DNA of 26,724 nucleotides from JBJHBY01 sp050485745. Lineage in GTDB: Bacteria > Pseudomonadota > Gammaproteobacteria > Pseudomonadales > CAMLJR01. The stretch spans positions 1 through 26,724 of the forward strand of contig JBJHBY010000013.1 in the NCBI GenBank assembly GCA_050485745.1, read 5' to 3'. Below the pieces are notes generated by a model, which searched no databases, was not told the origin of the DNA, and worked only from the letters and a program-made list of their open reading frames with translations. This document shows positions 7,690 through 14,911 of the stretch, piece after piece. Position 1 is the first letter of the stretch. Each line of letters starts with the position of its first letter. Both the position numbers and the translations under genes were made by a program.

Positions 7690-7708
7690 ATCCAGCACGA
7701 CCCACCAT
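7690..7708 (+). repeat. Detached tRNA-Lys 3' end, copy 2 of a 19-bp direct repeat
   Basis: This is an exact copy of bases 7518-7536 without the rest of a tRNA: upstream of it I find no acceptor, D or anticodon arm. The 153 bases between the copies hold the right part of the long inverted repeat and about 107 bases of unassigned sequence. It may be an attR-like scar of a deleted element or the remnant of a second tRNA-Lys. Confidence 0.75.
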
Positions 7709-7726
7709 CACCCGGGGAGAGCTGAC

Positions 7727-8119
7727 ATGGGAAAGTACGGGCGAATCATCCTGATCCTCATTGTCGTCGTGGCGGTGGTGGCGCTGCTGGTCTCGCGGAT
7801 GCCGAGGGGGTTCAGCACCGACCTGTCGCGGGTCGGCGACGATATCGTCACCGTGGTCATGGTGCATGACCACAACTTCGTCGAGAGCGCAACGCTGATG
7901 GAGGATCTGAATCGCGTCCGCAGCGAGTTTGAGCCGGGCGTGAAATTCCTCGTCGCCGACCCCAACCACCCCGATGGTGCGGCATTCATGCGGCGGCATG
8001 AGCTGGAGACCGTCAGGCTGTACGTCTTCGACCCTTCCGGGCGTCTGCGTGCGGAACAAATGGCCCACGACGACGTCGATTCACTGCGCCGCTTTCTGCA
8101 GGAAAACACGCTTCAGTAA
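7727..8119 (+). CDS. Membrane-anchored, cysteine-free thioredoxin-fold-like protein
   Basis: A 130-residue protein of unknown function. A hydrophobic N-terminal anchor (about residues 7-22, IILILIVVVAVVALLV) precedes a globular domain. Its pattern of strands and helices looks thioredoxin-like: VTVVMVHDHNFVES, FEPGVKFLVADPNHPDG, then LYVFDPSGRL and a final helix SLRRFLQ. It has no cysteine at all, so it cannot be a redox thioredoxin. The fold suggestion is inference from the pattern only. The start is an ATG with GGGGAGA at 7714-7720, 6 bases upstream, just after the detached tRNA fragment. The same frame is open back through the tRNA, which I treat as chance. Confidence 0.7.
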   Translation: MGKYGRIILILIVVVAVVALLVSRMPRGFSTDLSRVGDDIVTVVMVHDHNFVESATLMEDLNRVRSEFEPGVKFLVADPNHPDGAAFMRRHELETVRLYVFDPSGRLRAEQMAHDDVDSLRRFLQENTLQ

Positions 8120-8135
8120 AGCATGCGCTGACCCC

Positions 8136-8154
8136 AACTGCGCCTGCGGTTTTT
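8136..8154 (+). terminator. Possible rho-independent terminator
   Basis: A short stem AACTGC/GCGGTT with a GCCT loop (one G-U pair) is followed by four to five T residues, 16 bases after the stop of the preceding gene. The stem is only six pairs, so this is a modest candidate. Confidence 0.4.
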
Positions 8155-8338
8155 GCTGGCTGCCGTTGTCCCCAGTCGACCCACACGGCCTGGGGCGCTA
8201 CCGAATGAATCAGAGGTGGCTTAGAGTATCCTTGATGCAGCGCCCGGGAGCGGTGGCCAAGCGCCGGGCTCCGTCGGCTGCGATGGGTTCCAGTCGCCGC
8301 GGGCGCTGCCGCCGTCAATCATTATGGAGATCCGGACA

Positions 8339-8704
8339 ATGCCTAAACAGACGCTCGTGTTTGCCGTACTGCTGATCGCCCTTGGCCTCGGTGCGTTCCT
8401 CGCGTCCGGCAGCCAGACCGCGTTGATGCCGGCCTATCCCGGACTTGCGCTGGCGATTCTCGGTGGCCTTGCACTCGCCTTCGAGGGTGGGCGGCGGCAC
8501 CTCATGCATGTCGCCGCCGTCGTGGCGCTGCTCGGTGCGCTGGCCCCGGCAGCGGCGCTCGGCATCCGGGCGGCGCAGATGAGCCCCCTCGCGCTGACGG
8601 TCAACATCGGCATGCTCCTGCTCTGTGGCGGGCTGCTTGCGTTGATGGTGCGGTCGTTCATCGCTGCGCGCCGGGCGGGCGCAGGCGGAGGCGATGAGGG
8701 TTAA
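8339..8704 (+). CDS. Small integral membrane protein, four predicted helices
   Basis: A 121-residue, strongly hydrophobic protein that I cannot assign to a named family. Hydrophobic segments lie at about residues 5-21 (TLVFAVLLIALGLGAFL), 32-48 (GLALAILGGLALAFEGG), 54-74 and 84-106. A basic, Gly-rich tail ends RRAGAGGGDEG. I chose the ATG at 8339 because GGAGA at 8326-8330 is spaced 8 bases from it; an ATG at 8324 would add five residues. Its stop codon overlaps that of the converging kinase gene in the shared TTAA at 8701-8704. The 219 bases upstream hold only the weak terminator and no clear promoter. Confidence 0.65.
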   Translation: MPKQTLVFAVLLIALGLGAFLASGSQTALMPAYPGLALAILGGLALAFEGGRRHLMHVAAVVALLGALAPAAALGIRAAQMSPLALTVNIGMLLLCGGLLALMVRSFIAARRAGAGGGDEG

Positions 8705-9555
8705 TCGTACTCCTCAGCCGAGGCCCATGCGCGGCGATCCTGCTCCTCCTGCTGTGCCGCCTCGATGACTTTCATTACCTCGCCGACATCGGCATCCTCC
8801 GCCCGGCGCTCGAAGTGCCCGCTCAGCTTGCTGTCGGGGCGCAGCTCACCGCGCTCGTAGAGATCCCAGATCTCCTGGCCATAGCGGGTGTCGAGCAGTT
8901 CCGGTGCGAAGCGGCCAAAGTAGTGGGTCATGTTGTCGACGTCGCGTTCCAGCATCATGCCGGCGCTATTGTTGCCCGCGGCATCAACCGCCTGGGGCAA
9001 ATCGATGACCACCGGCCCCTCGGCATCGACCAGTACGTTGAATTCCGAGAGATCGCCGTGCACCAGGCCCGCGCACAGCATGCGCACCACTTCGGCAATG
9101 ATCTGCGCGTGGTAATCCCTGGCTTGCTCCGGGCTGAGCGCGAGGTCATCGAGCCGCGGCGCGGCTGCGCCTTCGGCGTCGGTAATCAGTTCCATCAGCA
9201 GCACCCCGTCGATAAAGGCGTATGTCCGGGGTACCCTCACACCCGCTGCAGCGAGCCGATACAGGGCGTCCACTTCAGCATTGAGCCAGGCGCTTTCCTG
9301 CTCCCTCTGGCCGTAACGGGTACGCTTGCCCATGGCGCGGGCGCGACGGGTATTGCGCTGTTTGCGTCCCTCCTGATACTGCGCCGCCTGCTTGAAGCTG
9401 CGCCGGTTTGCTTCCTTGTACACCTTCGCGCAACGGATGGCGTCGCCGCAGCGCACAACGAAGATCTGAGCCTCCTTGCCGCTCATCAGCTGGAACAGGA
9501 CTTCGTCGACCAGGCCGTCCTCGACCAGCGGCCGCAATCTCTCGGGTGTTTTCAT
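8701..9555 (-). CDS. RIO-type serine/threonine kinase
   Basis: A 284-residue RIO-family atypical protein kinase. Visible are a short nucleotide loop (SGKEAQIF, 25-32) and the ATP-binding Lys44 in CAKVYK. A RIO1-like basic insert rich in Arg/Lys lies at about 48-85. The hinge region MELITDAEG is followed by the catalytic loop HGDLSEFNVLV (166-176, Asp168 and Asn173) and the metal-binding Asp185 in VVIDLPQAVD. All key catalytic residues are present, so it should be active; substrates are unknown. RIO kinases are best known from ribosome maturation in archaea and eukaryotes, but many proteobacteria carry one. It starts 35 bases after a predicted extended -10 promoter and converges on the small membrane-protein gene. 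Confidence 0.9.
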   Translation of the reverse strand: MKTPERLRPLVEDGLVDEVLFQLMSGKEAQIFVVRCGDAIRCAKVYKEANRRSFKQAAQYQEGRKQRNTRRARAMGKRTRYGQREQESAWLNAEVDALYRLAAAGVRVPRTYAFIDGVLLMELITDAEGAAAPRLDDLALSPEQARDYHAQIIAEVVRMLCAGLVHGDLSEFNVLVDAEGPVVIDLPQAVDAAGNNSAGMMLERDVDNMTHYFGRFAPELLDTRYGQEIWDLYERGELRPDSKLSGHFERRAEDADVGEVMKVIEAAQQEEQDRRAWASAEEYD

Positions 9556-9596
9556 GAGCTCCAGGGGGGAAACGATTTCGGACAGGTTTGCGGTTA

Positions 9597-9605
9597 ATTA
9601 TCACA
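9597..9605 (-). promoter_or_regulatory. Extended -10 promoter for the RIO kinase gene
   Basis: On the minus strand the sequence TGTGATAAT is an extended -10 element (TGN plus GATAAT, 5 of 6). Initiation near 9590 would give a leader of about 35 bases. No good -35 is visible. It is back-to-back with a similar element for nadA about 40 bp away. Confidence 0.45.
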
Positions 9606-9640
9606 CAATTCAGTCCCCGGATGCCCGGGAATCCGCCATC

Positions 9641-9649
9641 TGTTAAACT
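9641..9649 (+). promoter_or_regulatory. Possible extended -10 promoter for nadA
   Basis: TGTTAAACT fits TGN plus TAAACT (4 of 6). Initiation near 9656 would leave a leader of about 32 bases before the nadA GTG. No convincing -35 hexamer lies at the expected distance. Confidence 0.35.
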
Positions 9650-9687
9650 GGTCGGCCCTGTTTTCGCCCCATAGCCGAGGTATTCCG

Positions 9688-10755
9688 GTGGCAACAGAAG
9701 CGAATGGGCTGGTGGTCAGTGCGCTGGATATCAGCGCGGTGCTCACACCCCCCCGTCCCCCTCTCAGCGAGTCAGACCAGGCCGCTCTGAAGGCGCGCAT
9801 CGCGCAGTTGCTGCAGCGCGAGAACGCCGTTATCGTCGCCCATTACTACACCGACCCGCTGATCCAGGAGTTGGCGGAGGAAACCGGCGGTTGCGTTTCC
9901 GATTCACTGGAAATGGCCCGTTTTGGCCGCGACCACCCGGCCGCGACCCTGGTCGTCGCCGGGGTGCGCTTCATGGGCGAGACGGCGAAGATCCTGTCTC
10001 CGGAGAAGCGCGTGCTGATGCCCACGCTGGAAGCCACCTGCTCGCTGGATCTCGGCTGCCCCGCGGAGGAGTTTGCCGCCTTCTGCGACCAGCACCCGGA
10101 TCGCACGGTGGTGGTGTACGCCAATACCTCCGCTGCGGTGAAGGCACGTGCCGACTGGGTGGTCACCTCCAGCATCGCGCTCAAGGTGGTGGAGCACCTG
10201 GATGCCCGGGGCGAGAAAGTCCTGTGGGCGCCGGACCGCTATCTGGGCGACTACGTGCGCCGCAAGAGCGGTGCCGACATGCTGTTGTGGCAAGGCGCCT
10301 GCATCGTGCACGAGGAGTTCAAGGCCCGTGGCATCGAGGACCTCAAGAAGGTCTACCCCGAGGCCGCGGTACTGGTGCACCCGGAATCCCCGGCGGCGGT
10401 GGTCGACCTCGCGGACGTCGTGGGCTCCACCTCGCAGATCATCGAGGCCGCGCGGCGCTTGCCCAACCCCCAGTTCATCGTCGCCACCGACCAGGGTATC
10501 TTCTACAAGTTGCAGCAGCAGGTGCCGGACAAGGAGTTCATTATCGCTCCGACCGCGGGGGAGGGAGCGACCTGCCGCAGCTGCGCCAATTGTCCCTGGA
10601 TGGCAATGAACGCCCTCGACAACCTTGCCGATACCCTGGAGCACGGTCGCAACGAGATACACGTGGATCCCGTGCTTGCCGAGCGCGCCATGCGACCCCT
10701 GCAGCGCATGCTCGACTTCTCCGCCGAGCTCCGGCGTCGGGAACAGAGCGGCTGA
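9688..10755 (+). CDS. nadA: Quinolinate synthase NadA
   Basis: NadA condenses iminoaspartate with dihydroxyacetone phosphate to quinolinate in de novo NAD synthesis, using an oxygen-sensitive [4Fe-4S] cluster. The 355-residue product has VIVAHYYTDPLIQELAEE near residue 50 and GVRFMGETAKILSPEK at about 92-107. The three cluster Cys lie in LEATCSLDLGCP, QGACIVHEEF and GATCRSCANCPWMAMN. VHPESP and TSQIIEAA are also present. The GTG start is close to the predicted promoter. It stands alone without nadB or nadC nearby; the next gene begins 59 bases downstream and is not obviously related. Length is standard for the long, gammaproteobacterial type. Confidence 0.96.
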   Translation: MATEANGLVVSALDISAVLTPPRPPLSESDQAALKARIAQLLQRENAVIVAHYYTDPLIQELAEETGGCVSDSLEMARFGRDHPAATLVVAGVRFMGETAKILSPEKRVLMPTLEATCSLDLGCPAEEFAAFCDQHPDRTVVVYANTSAAVKARADWVVTSSIALKVVEHLDARGEKVLWAPDRYLGDYVRRKSGADMLLWQGACIVHEEFKARGIEDLKKVYPEAAVLVHPESPAAVVDLADVVGSTSQIIEAARRLPNPQFIVATDQGIFYKLQQQVPDKEFIIAPTAGEGATCRSCANCPWMAMNALDNLADTLEHGRNEIHVDPVLAERAMRPLQRMLDFSAELRRREQSG

Positions 10756-10814
10756 CGGCGTTCAGTAAACCGGCCCTGCTCCCCGGAAGCAGTGATAGAG
10801 GTACTGCCAGAACA

Positions 10815-11732
10815 ATGAAAACGGAACGGCATGCCCTGCTGCTGTCGGCGATCATGGCGCTGATCCTGGGGGTGGTGGGGGTGACCATGGCCATCGTCAC
10901 CGACTCCCGCGCCATCCTCCTGGATGGACTGTTCAACCTGACCTACTTCGCCGTCGCGCTGGTGGCGGTCAAGGTGGCGGCCCTCACCTCCAGGCCCGAC
11001 AACGACGAGTTTCCCTGGGGGTACGCCTCCTTCGAGTCGCTGATCAACGCCGGCAAGGGGCTGTTGATCCTGGGTATTACCGCCATTGCCCTGTACGACT
11101 CCCTGTTGGCGCTGTTCTCCGGCGGCCGCGAGATTTTTGCCGGCCCCGCCATTGCCTATGCCGCGTTCGCTACCCTGGCTTGCGCGGCGACGGCGCTGCT
11201 GCTGTACCGTGCCTACCGGCGGGAACCGATGCCGCTGCTGCGCGCGGACCTGCAGAACTGGCTGGTCAATACGGCGGTATCCGGTGCCGTTCTGCTGGCC
11301 TTCTGCGCCATCCCGGTGGCCGGGGTCCTGGGGTTGCAGGCGCTGACGCCCTATGTGGATCCGCTTCTGGTCGCCGTCGTCGTGCTGATCTGCCTGGGTG
11401 TCCCCATCCGCATGGCCGGGAGTGCCATCATGGAGTTGCTGGGGCGGGCGCCCTCGCAGGCGGTCGTCGCACCGGTCAGGGGGACTATCGACCAGGTGCT
11501 CGCACCGTTGCCGGTGGAACGGGTCTATGTACGCATGCGCAGCCCGGGGCGCATAGTGTTCATCAGTGTGCATGTGGTGTTGCCGCCGGACTTCCCCGTG
11601 CAGTCGCTGACGACGCTGGACAGCATCCGCCAGGAGCTTGATACCGCGATCCGCCGCCGGCATCCCCGAGTGATCCTTGATGTGTTGTTCACCGCGGATG
11701 AGCGCTGGGCCGCGCCCACCGCCGGGCTGTAG
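10815..11732 (+). CDS. Cation-diffusion-facilitator-family transporter with altered metal site
   Basis: A 305-residue protein of the CDF/cation-efflux family: six predicted transmembrane helices in the first ~200 residues and a cytoplasmic ferredoxin-like domain from about residue 215. Family hallmarks are DSRAILLDG early in helix 2, FPWGYASFESL, and the stretch beginning RADLQNWLVN in helix 5. Aligned by eye without gaps to zinc exporter YiiP (RAD...GA.LLA), the helix-5 HxxxD pair reads Asn148/Asn152, and the helix-2 DxxxD pair reads Asp37/Asn41. Three of four canonical zinc ligands are therefore missing and the substrate may not be zinc. The ATG is taken as start although no strong ribosome site is seen. 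The frame is open far upstream inside nadA, which I disregard. Confidence 0.85.
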   Translation: MKTERHALLLSAIMALILGVVGVTMAIVTDSRAILLDGLFNLTYFAVALVAVKVAALTSRPDNDEFPWGYASFESLINAGKGLLILGITAIALYDSLLALFSGGREIFAGPAIAYAAFATLACAATALLLYRAYRREPMPLLRADLQNWLVNTAVSGAVLLAFCAIPVAGVLGLQALTPYVDPLLVAVVVLICLGVPIRMAGSAIMELLGRAPSQAVVAPVRGTIDQVLAPLPVERVYVRMRSPGRIVFISVHVVLPPDFPVQSLTTLDSIRQELDTAIRRRHPRVILDVLFTADERWAAPTAGL

Positions 11733-11854
11733 CGCTGTGGGTGGGAGGGCATGGTTCAACGTGGACTATCCGCGTATGCTGGGCTTCAGGAGCCGGTATC
11801 CAGGGTTGATATCGCGCACGTACAACATTCAGAGGTGACGTTGGGTGGGCCCGC

Positions 11855-12250
11855 ATGCTGGTCACCATATCGCGGTATAGCTTTCCCTATGAGGCGCATA
11901 TCGCCAAATCACGCCTGGATTCCGAGGGTGTGCCGTCCTTCGTGGCCGACGAGCATACCGTCAACATGCAATGGCTTTTCTCCAATGCCCTTGGCGGGGT
12001 AAGGCTTCAGGTTCCGGAGGCTTACGTGCATGTCGCGCAGGCGATCCTGGCTGAGGACCGGGAGCAGGACCTGGTCGAGGATCAGGGCGCTGAGACCCAT
12101 GTGTGCCCACACTGCGGAAGCGGTGATACCGAGTTCCATCAAGTGGGGCGTCGCTGGGCCTTTCTGGTGTTCCTCGGTCTGGATTTTCCGCTGTTCCGGG
12201 TCAGGGATGGCATTCGGTGCAAGCAGTGCGGCAAAGTATCCAGGACCTGA
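11855..12250 (+). CDS. DUF2007-type protein with C-terminal zinc ribbon
   Basis: A 131-residue protein. The N-terminal ~65 residues resemble the DUF2007 'putative signal-transducing protein' family, with AHIAKSRLDSEGVPSFVADE followed by a stretch ending GGVRLQVPE. The C-terminus is a probable zinc ribbon with Cys84/Cys87 (CPHCG) and Cys122/Cys125 (CKQCG) around a hydrophobic segment (about 101-114). Whether that segment is membrane-embedded is unclear. The function of the family is not established. The ribosome site is weak. The gene ends 29 bases before the acetyltransferase start, so the two may be co-transcribed. Confidence 0.75.
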   Translation: MLVTISRYSFPYEAHIAKSRLDSEGVPSFVADEHTVNMQWLFSNALGGVRLQVPEAYVHVAQAILAEDREQDLVEDQGAETHVCPHCGSGDTEFHQVGRRWAFLVFLGLDFPLFRVRDGIRCKQCGKVSRT

Positions 12251-12279
12251 CCTTTGCGATTGGAGGGCAGTTGTTGCTG

Positions 12280-12759
12280 ATGAATGCGGGTTACTCGATA
12301 AGCCGGATTACCCGGGACGACCCGGGTGTTATGGACGCCTTGCTGAAGGTCTTTGGTGAGGTTTTCAACGAGATGGATACCTATGTCGGCAATCGGCCCG
12401 GTGCGGACTACATGCGCAGACTCCTTGGGGATAGCTCTTTTATTGCGCTGACCGCCATGCAGGGCGATCAGGTCGTCGGAGGGCTCGCTGCCTACGAGCT
12501 CAGAAAGTTCGAGCAGGAGCGCAGTGAGATCTATCTCTACGATCTCGCCGTATTGGCAACACACAGACGACAGGGCGTCGCCACGGCGTTGATACAGGTA
12601 TTGAGGAACATTGCGGCCGACCAGGGAGCTTATGTGATTTTTGTCCAGGCCGATACCGGTCCCGAGGACGAGGCAGCGATTGCCTTGTATTCCAGGCTCG
12701 GCGTCGAGGAGAAAGTCCTGCATTTTGATATCCCCGTGCGCGACCACAGCACATCTTAA
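12280..12759 (+). CDS. GNAT acetyltransferase of the AAC(3)-I aminoglycoside 3-N-acetyltransferase type
   Basis: A 159-residue GNAT-fold acetyltransferase that closely resembles plasmid-borne AAC(3)-I enzymes, which acetylate the 3-amino group of gentamicin-type aminoglycosides with acetyl-CoA. Features shared with that family as I remember it include SSFIALTA, VVGGLAAYEL, FEQERSEIYLYDLAV, the acetyl-CoA-binding RRQGVATALI (96-105), GAYVIFVQAD, AIALYSRLG and the ending LHFDIP. The ATG at 12280 gives the family length. GGAGGG at 12262-12267 is 12 bases from it but only 6 from an in-frame TTG at 12274, so that TTG is a possible start. No integron, IS or plasmid feature is visible nearby, so this looks like a resident chromosomal gene. 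Resistance activity is inference. Confidence 0.88.
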   Translation: MNAGYSISRITRDDPGVMDALLKVFGEVFNEMDTYVGNRPGADYMRRLLGDSSFIALTAMQGDQVVGGLAAYELRKFEQERSEIYLYDLAVLATHRRQGVATALIQVLRNIAADQGAYVIFVQADTGPEDEAAIALYSRLGVEEKVLHFDIPVRDHSTS

Positions 12760-12840
12760 GGCACCTCTGATTTATTGCCGGGTTAATTCGACACGGGGAT
12801 GTGCCGGCCATTGCAGGCTGGGGTTTGCCCCGGGCATCGC

Positions 12841-13068
12841 TCAGCGCAGTAATGGCCGCAGCATGTGTTCCAGACCATTGAGCTTGATTTCGTACATCAA
12901 CCCCAGTTGTTCCCCGAGCTTGCCTTTGGGGAAACCGTTCTTGTGAAACCACACCAGGTAGGGTTCGGGTAGCTCCAGCAGCTTGCGGCCCTTGTACTTG
13001 CCGAAGGGCATCACCTGATTAACGGCGTCGATCAACGCCGCCTGGTCCCCGCTCAGCAGCTCACTCAT
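12841..13068 (-). CDS. DUF3820 family small protein
   Basis: A 75-residue cytoplasmic protein. The core VMPFGKYKGRKLLELPEPYL followed by VWFHKNGFPKGKLGEQL is the signature of DUF3820, sometimes labelled a putative quorum-sensing-regulated virulence factor; no function is established. It faces the acetyltransferase gene tail to tail, with 81 bases between them that contain a short GGGG/CCCC hairpin without a U-tract. The upstream 109 bases, between it and the amidohydrolase stop, show no clear promoter. Confidence 0.85.
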   Translation of the reverse strand: MSELLSGDQAALIDAVNQVMPFGKYKGRKLLELPEPYLVWFHKNGFPKGKLGEQLGLMYEIKLNGLEHMLRPLLR

Positions 13069-13177
13069 ATCACGCCCCTGTGTGTCGTTGTGGACAGTTC
13101 ATCGGGCCATTATGCCTTTTCGCGTCGCCCATCCAGGGGGACGGGCAAGGCCGGGGAATCATGGCCGGGCCTGGCCC

Positions 13178-14911
13178 TCAAGGCGCCGCCTGCTGCCCAC
13201 GCACCAGCCTGCCGGGCAGTGCGCCGGTGGCTTCGCCATTCCGGTACACCGGCACCCCGTTGACCAGTGTCGCCACGTAGCCCTCCGCGCGCTGCACCAG
13301 GCGCCGGCCCCGGTTGGGCAGGTCGTAGGTAATCTCCGGGGCGCGCAGGGTCAGGCGCTCGAAGTCGATCACGTTGATATCCGCCTTGTAGCCTGGTGCC
13401 AGTAACCCGCGGTCCTCGAGCCCCATGGTCAGCGCGGTGGCGCGGCTCAGGCGGTGTACCAGATCGGGCAGCGCCATCCGGCCCGTTGGCCGGTCCCGCC
13501 CCCAGTGGGTCAGTGCGAAGGTGGAGTAGCTGCCGTCACAGATGGTGGCGGAATGCGCGCCGCCGTCCCCGAGCCCCGGCAGCACGTCCGGGTGACGCAG
13601 GATCTCCCCCGCGGCGTCGAGGCTGCCCTCGGCGTAGTTGGCCATGGCCAGGTACAGCACCGTGCCCCGTTCCCCTTCCAGCATCAGGTCGTAGGCCAGT
13701 TCCCCGGGGCTGACACCCCGGGCCTGTGCCCGCCCGGCGATACTCTGCTCCCGGGGTTGTTCGTAGTTCGGCGGGTCGCCCAGCAGAAACATATGGTCGA
13801 AGTCGCGCACCATGCGCCCCAGCACCAGGGCCGGGTCCGGATCGAGGGGCTCGGCGAGGATGCGCGCGCGCCGTTCGGGATCGCGCAGGGCGCGCAGGCG
13901 CTCGGCGAGCGGCAGTTCGGCCACTTCCCGATAGCCCGCCGTGGTGTAGAAGGGGTTGAGGGTCAGTTCCACGCCCAGCATCATGCCGATGGCCCGGGGC
14001 ATGACCTGCCCCTTGATGGTGACACCCGCCGCGTTGGCCTGTTCCAGATCCCGCAGGATTGCCGGCCAGATATAGGGGCCTGTGTTGCCGGTACCGATAG
14101 AGAAGGTCAGGGGGCGGCCGGCGGCTTCTGCCAGCTGCCGCAACACGCCCACATCCTTGCCCGGGAGGTGGACGTCCTCGACGATCTGGAAGACGCCCTT
14201 GCCCTTGCGTCCCAGGGTCCGGGCCAGGGCCAGCAGCTCCTCGTTGCTGGCGTCCAGCGTGGGGATGGGACGGCCATCGCTGGAGCGATGGAACAGGGTG
14301 CGGGAAGTGGCGAGGCCCATGGCCCCCGCATCCAGTGCCTCTTCCAGCAGCGCGCACATGCGCTCGATGTCCTCCGGGGTGGCCGGCTCGCGGTTGGCGC
14401 CGCGCTCGCCCATCACGTAGACCCGCAGCGCGGCGTGGGGCAGATAGCCGCCCACATCCATGTCGTACTGGCGCGAGGCCAGCAATGCCAGATAGTCGGG
14501 GAAGCTCTCCCAGGTCCAGGGCAGGCCCTCGGCCAGCACCGGGTAGGGGATGTCTTCCACACCGTCCATGAGGCGGATCAGGGTGTCGCGATCCTCCACG
14601 CGGCAGGGTGCGAAGCCCACGCCGCAGTTGCCCATGATGGCGGTGGTTACCCCATGGCAGGAGGAGGGTTTCAGGCGGTTCTCCCAGGTCACGTGGCCAT
14701 CGTAGTGGGTGTGTACATCGACGAAGCCGGGGGTGACCAGCAGGCCGCGGGCGTCGATTTCCTCGCGCCCCGGGGCCAGGTCGTTGCCGACGGCGGCAAT
14801 CCGTCCGTCCCTGATGGCGACGTCCGCCTGACGGGGTGCGCCGCCGCTGCCGTCCACCACGGTGCCGCCGCGGATGACCAGATCATAGTGGTTCAGGTGA
14901 TGGTCGCTCAT
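13178..14911 (-). CDS. D-aminoacylase-type (N-acyl-D-amino-acid deacylase family) amidohydrolase
   Basis: A 577-residue amidohydrolase-superfamily TIM-barrel protein of the N-acyl-D-amino-acid deacylase group (COG3653 type). The N-terminal beta-sandwich strand reads YDLVIRGGTVVDGSG. The metal motif VDVHTHYDGH gives His67 and His69, and Cys96 lies in MGNCGVG. A late Asp lies in GDGGAHSATICDGSY, and the C-terminus returns to the beta-sandwich (GYKADINVIDFE). The positions matching two metal-binding His of characterised D-aminoacylase appear to be Gln242 and Ile272 or nearby, so the site is atypical. The start overlaps the dioxygenase stop by four bases and has AGGAGGA upstream, so the pair is translationally coupled. 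The frame extends 45 residues upstream inside that gene, which I reject. Substrate unknown. Confidence 0.85.
   Translation of the reverse strand: MSDHHLNHYDLVIRGGTVVDGSGGAPRQADVAIRDGRIAAVGNDLAPGREEIDARGLLVTPGFVDVHTHYDGHVTWENRLKPSSCHGVTTAIMGNCGVGFAPCRVEDRDTLIRLMDGVEDIPYPVLAEGLPWTWESFPDYLALLASRQYDMDVGGYLPHAALRVYVMGERGANREPATPEDIERMCALLEEALDAGAMGLATSRTLFHRSSDGRPIPTLDASNEELLALARTLGRKGKGVFQIVEDVHLPGKDVGVLRQLAEAAGRPLTFSIGTGNTGPYIWPAILRDLEQANAAGVTIKGQVMPRAIGMMLGVELTLNPFYTTAGYREVAELPLAERLRALRDPERRARILAEPLDPDPALVLGRMVRDFDHMFLLGDPPNYEQPREQSIAGRAQARGVSPGELAYDLMLEGERGTVLYLAMANYAEGSLDAAGEILRHPDVLPGLGDGGAHSATICDGSYSTFALTHWGRDRPTGRMALPDLVHRLSRATALTMGLEDRGLLAPGYKADINVIDFERLTLRAPEITYDLPNRGRRLVQRAEGYVATLVNGVPVYRNGEATGALPGRLVRGQQAAP

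Noticed and set aside
7448..7726. Open frame running through tRNA-Lys into the membrane-protein gene, as an N-terminal extension
   Set aside because: It translates the tRNA and terminator hairpin; a strong ribosome site and ATG at 7727 explain the gene without it.
9891..10814. Long upstream extension of the CDF-like transporter inside nadA
   Set aside because: The extension is nadA read out of frame; the transporter begins with a normal first membrane helix at 10815.
12800..12840. GGGG/CCCC hairpin between the converging acetyltransferase and DUF3820 genes as a terminator
   Set aside because: Only four pairs and no U-tract on either strand.
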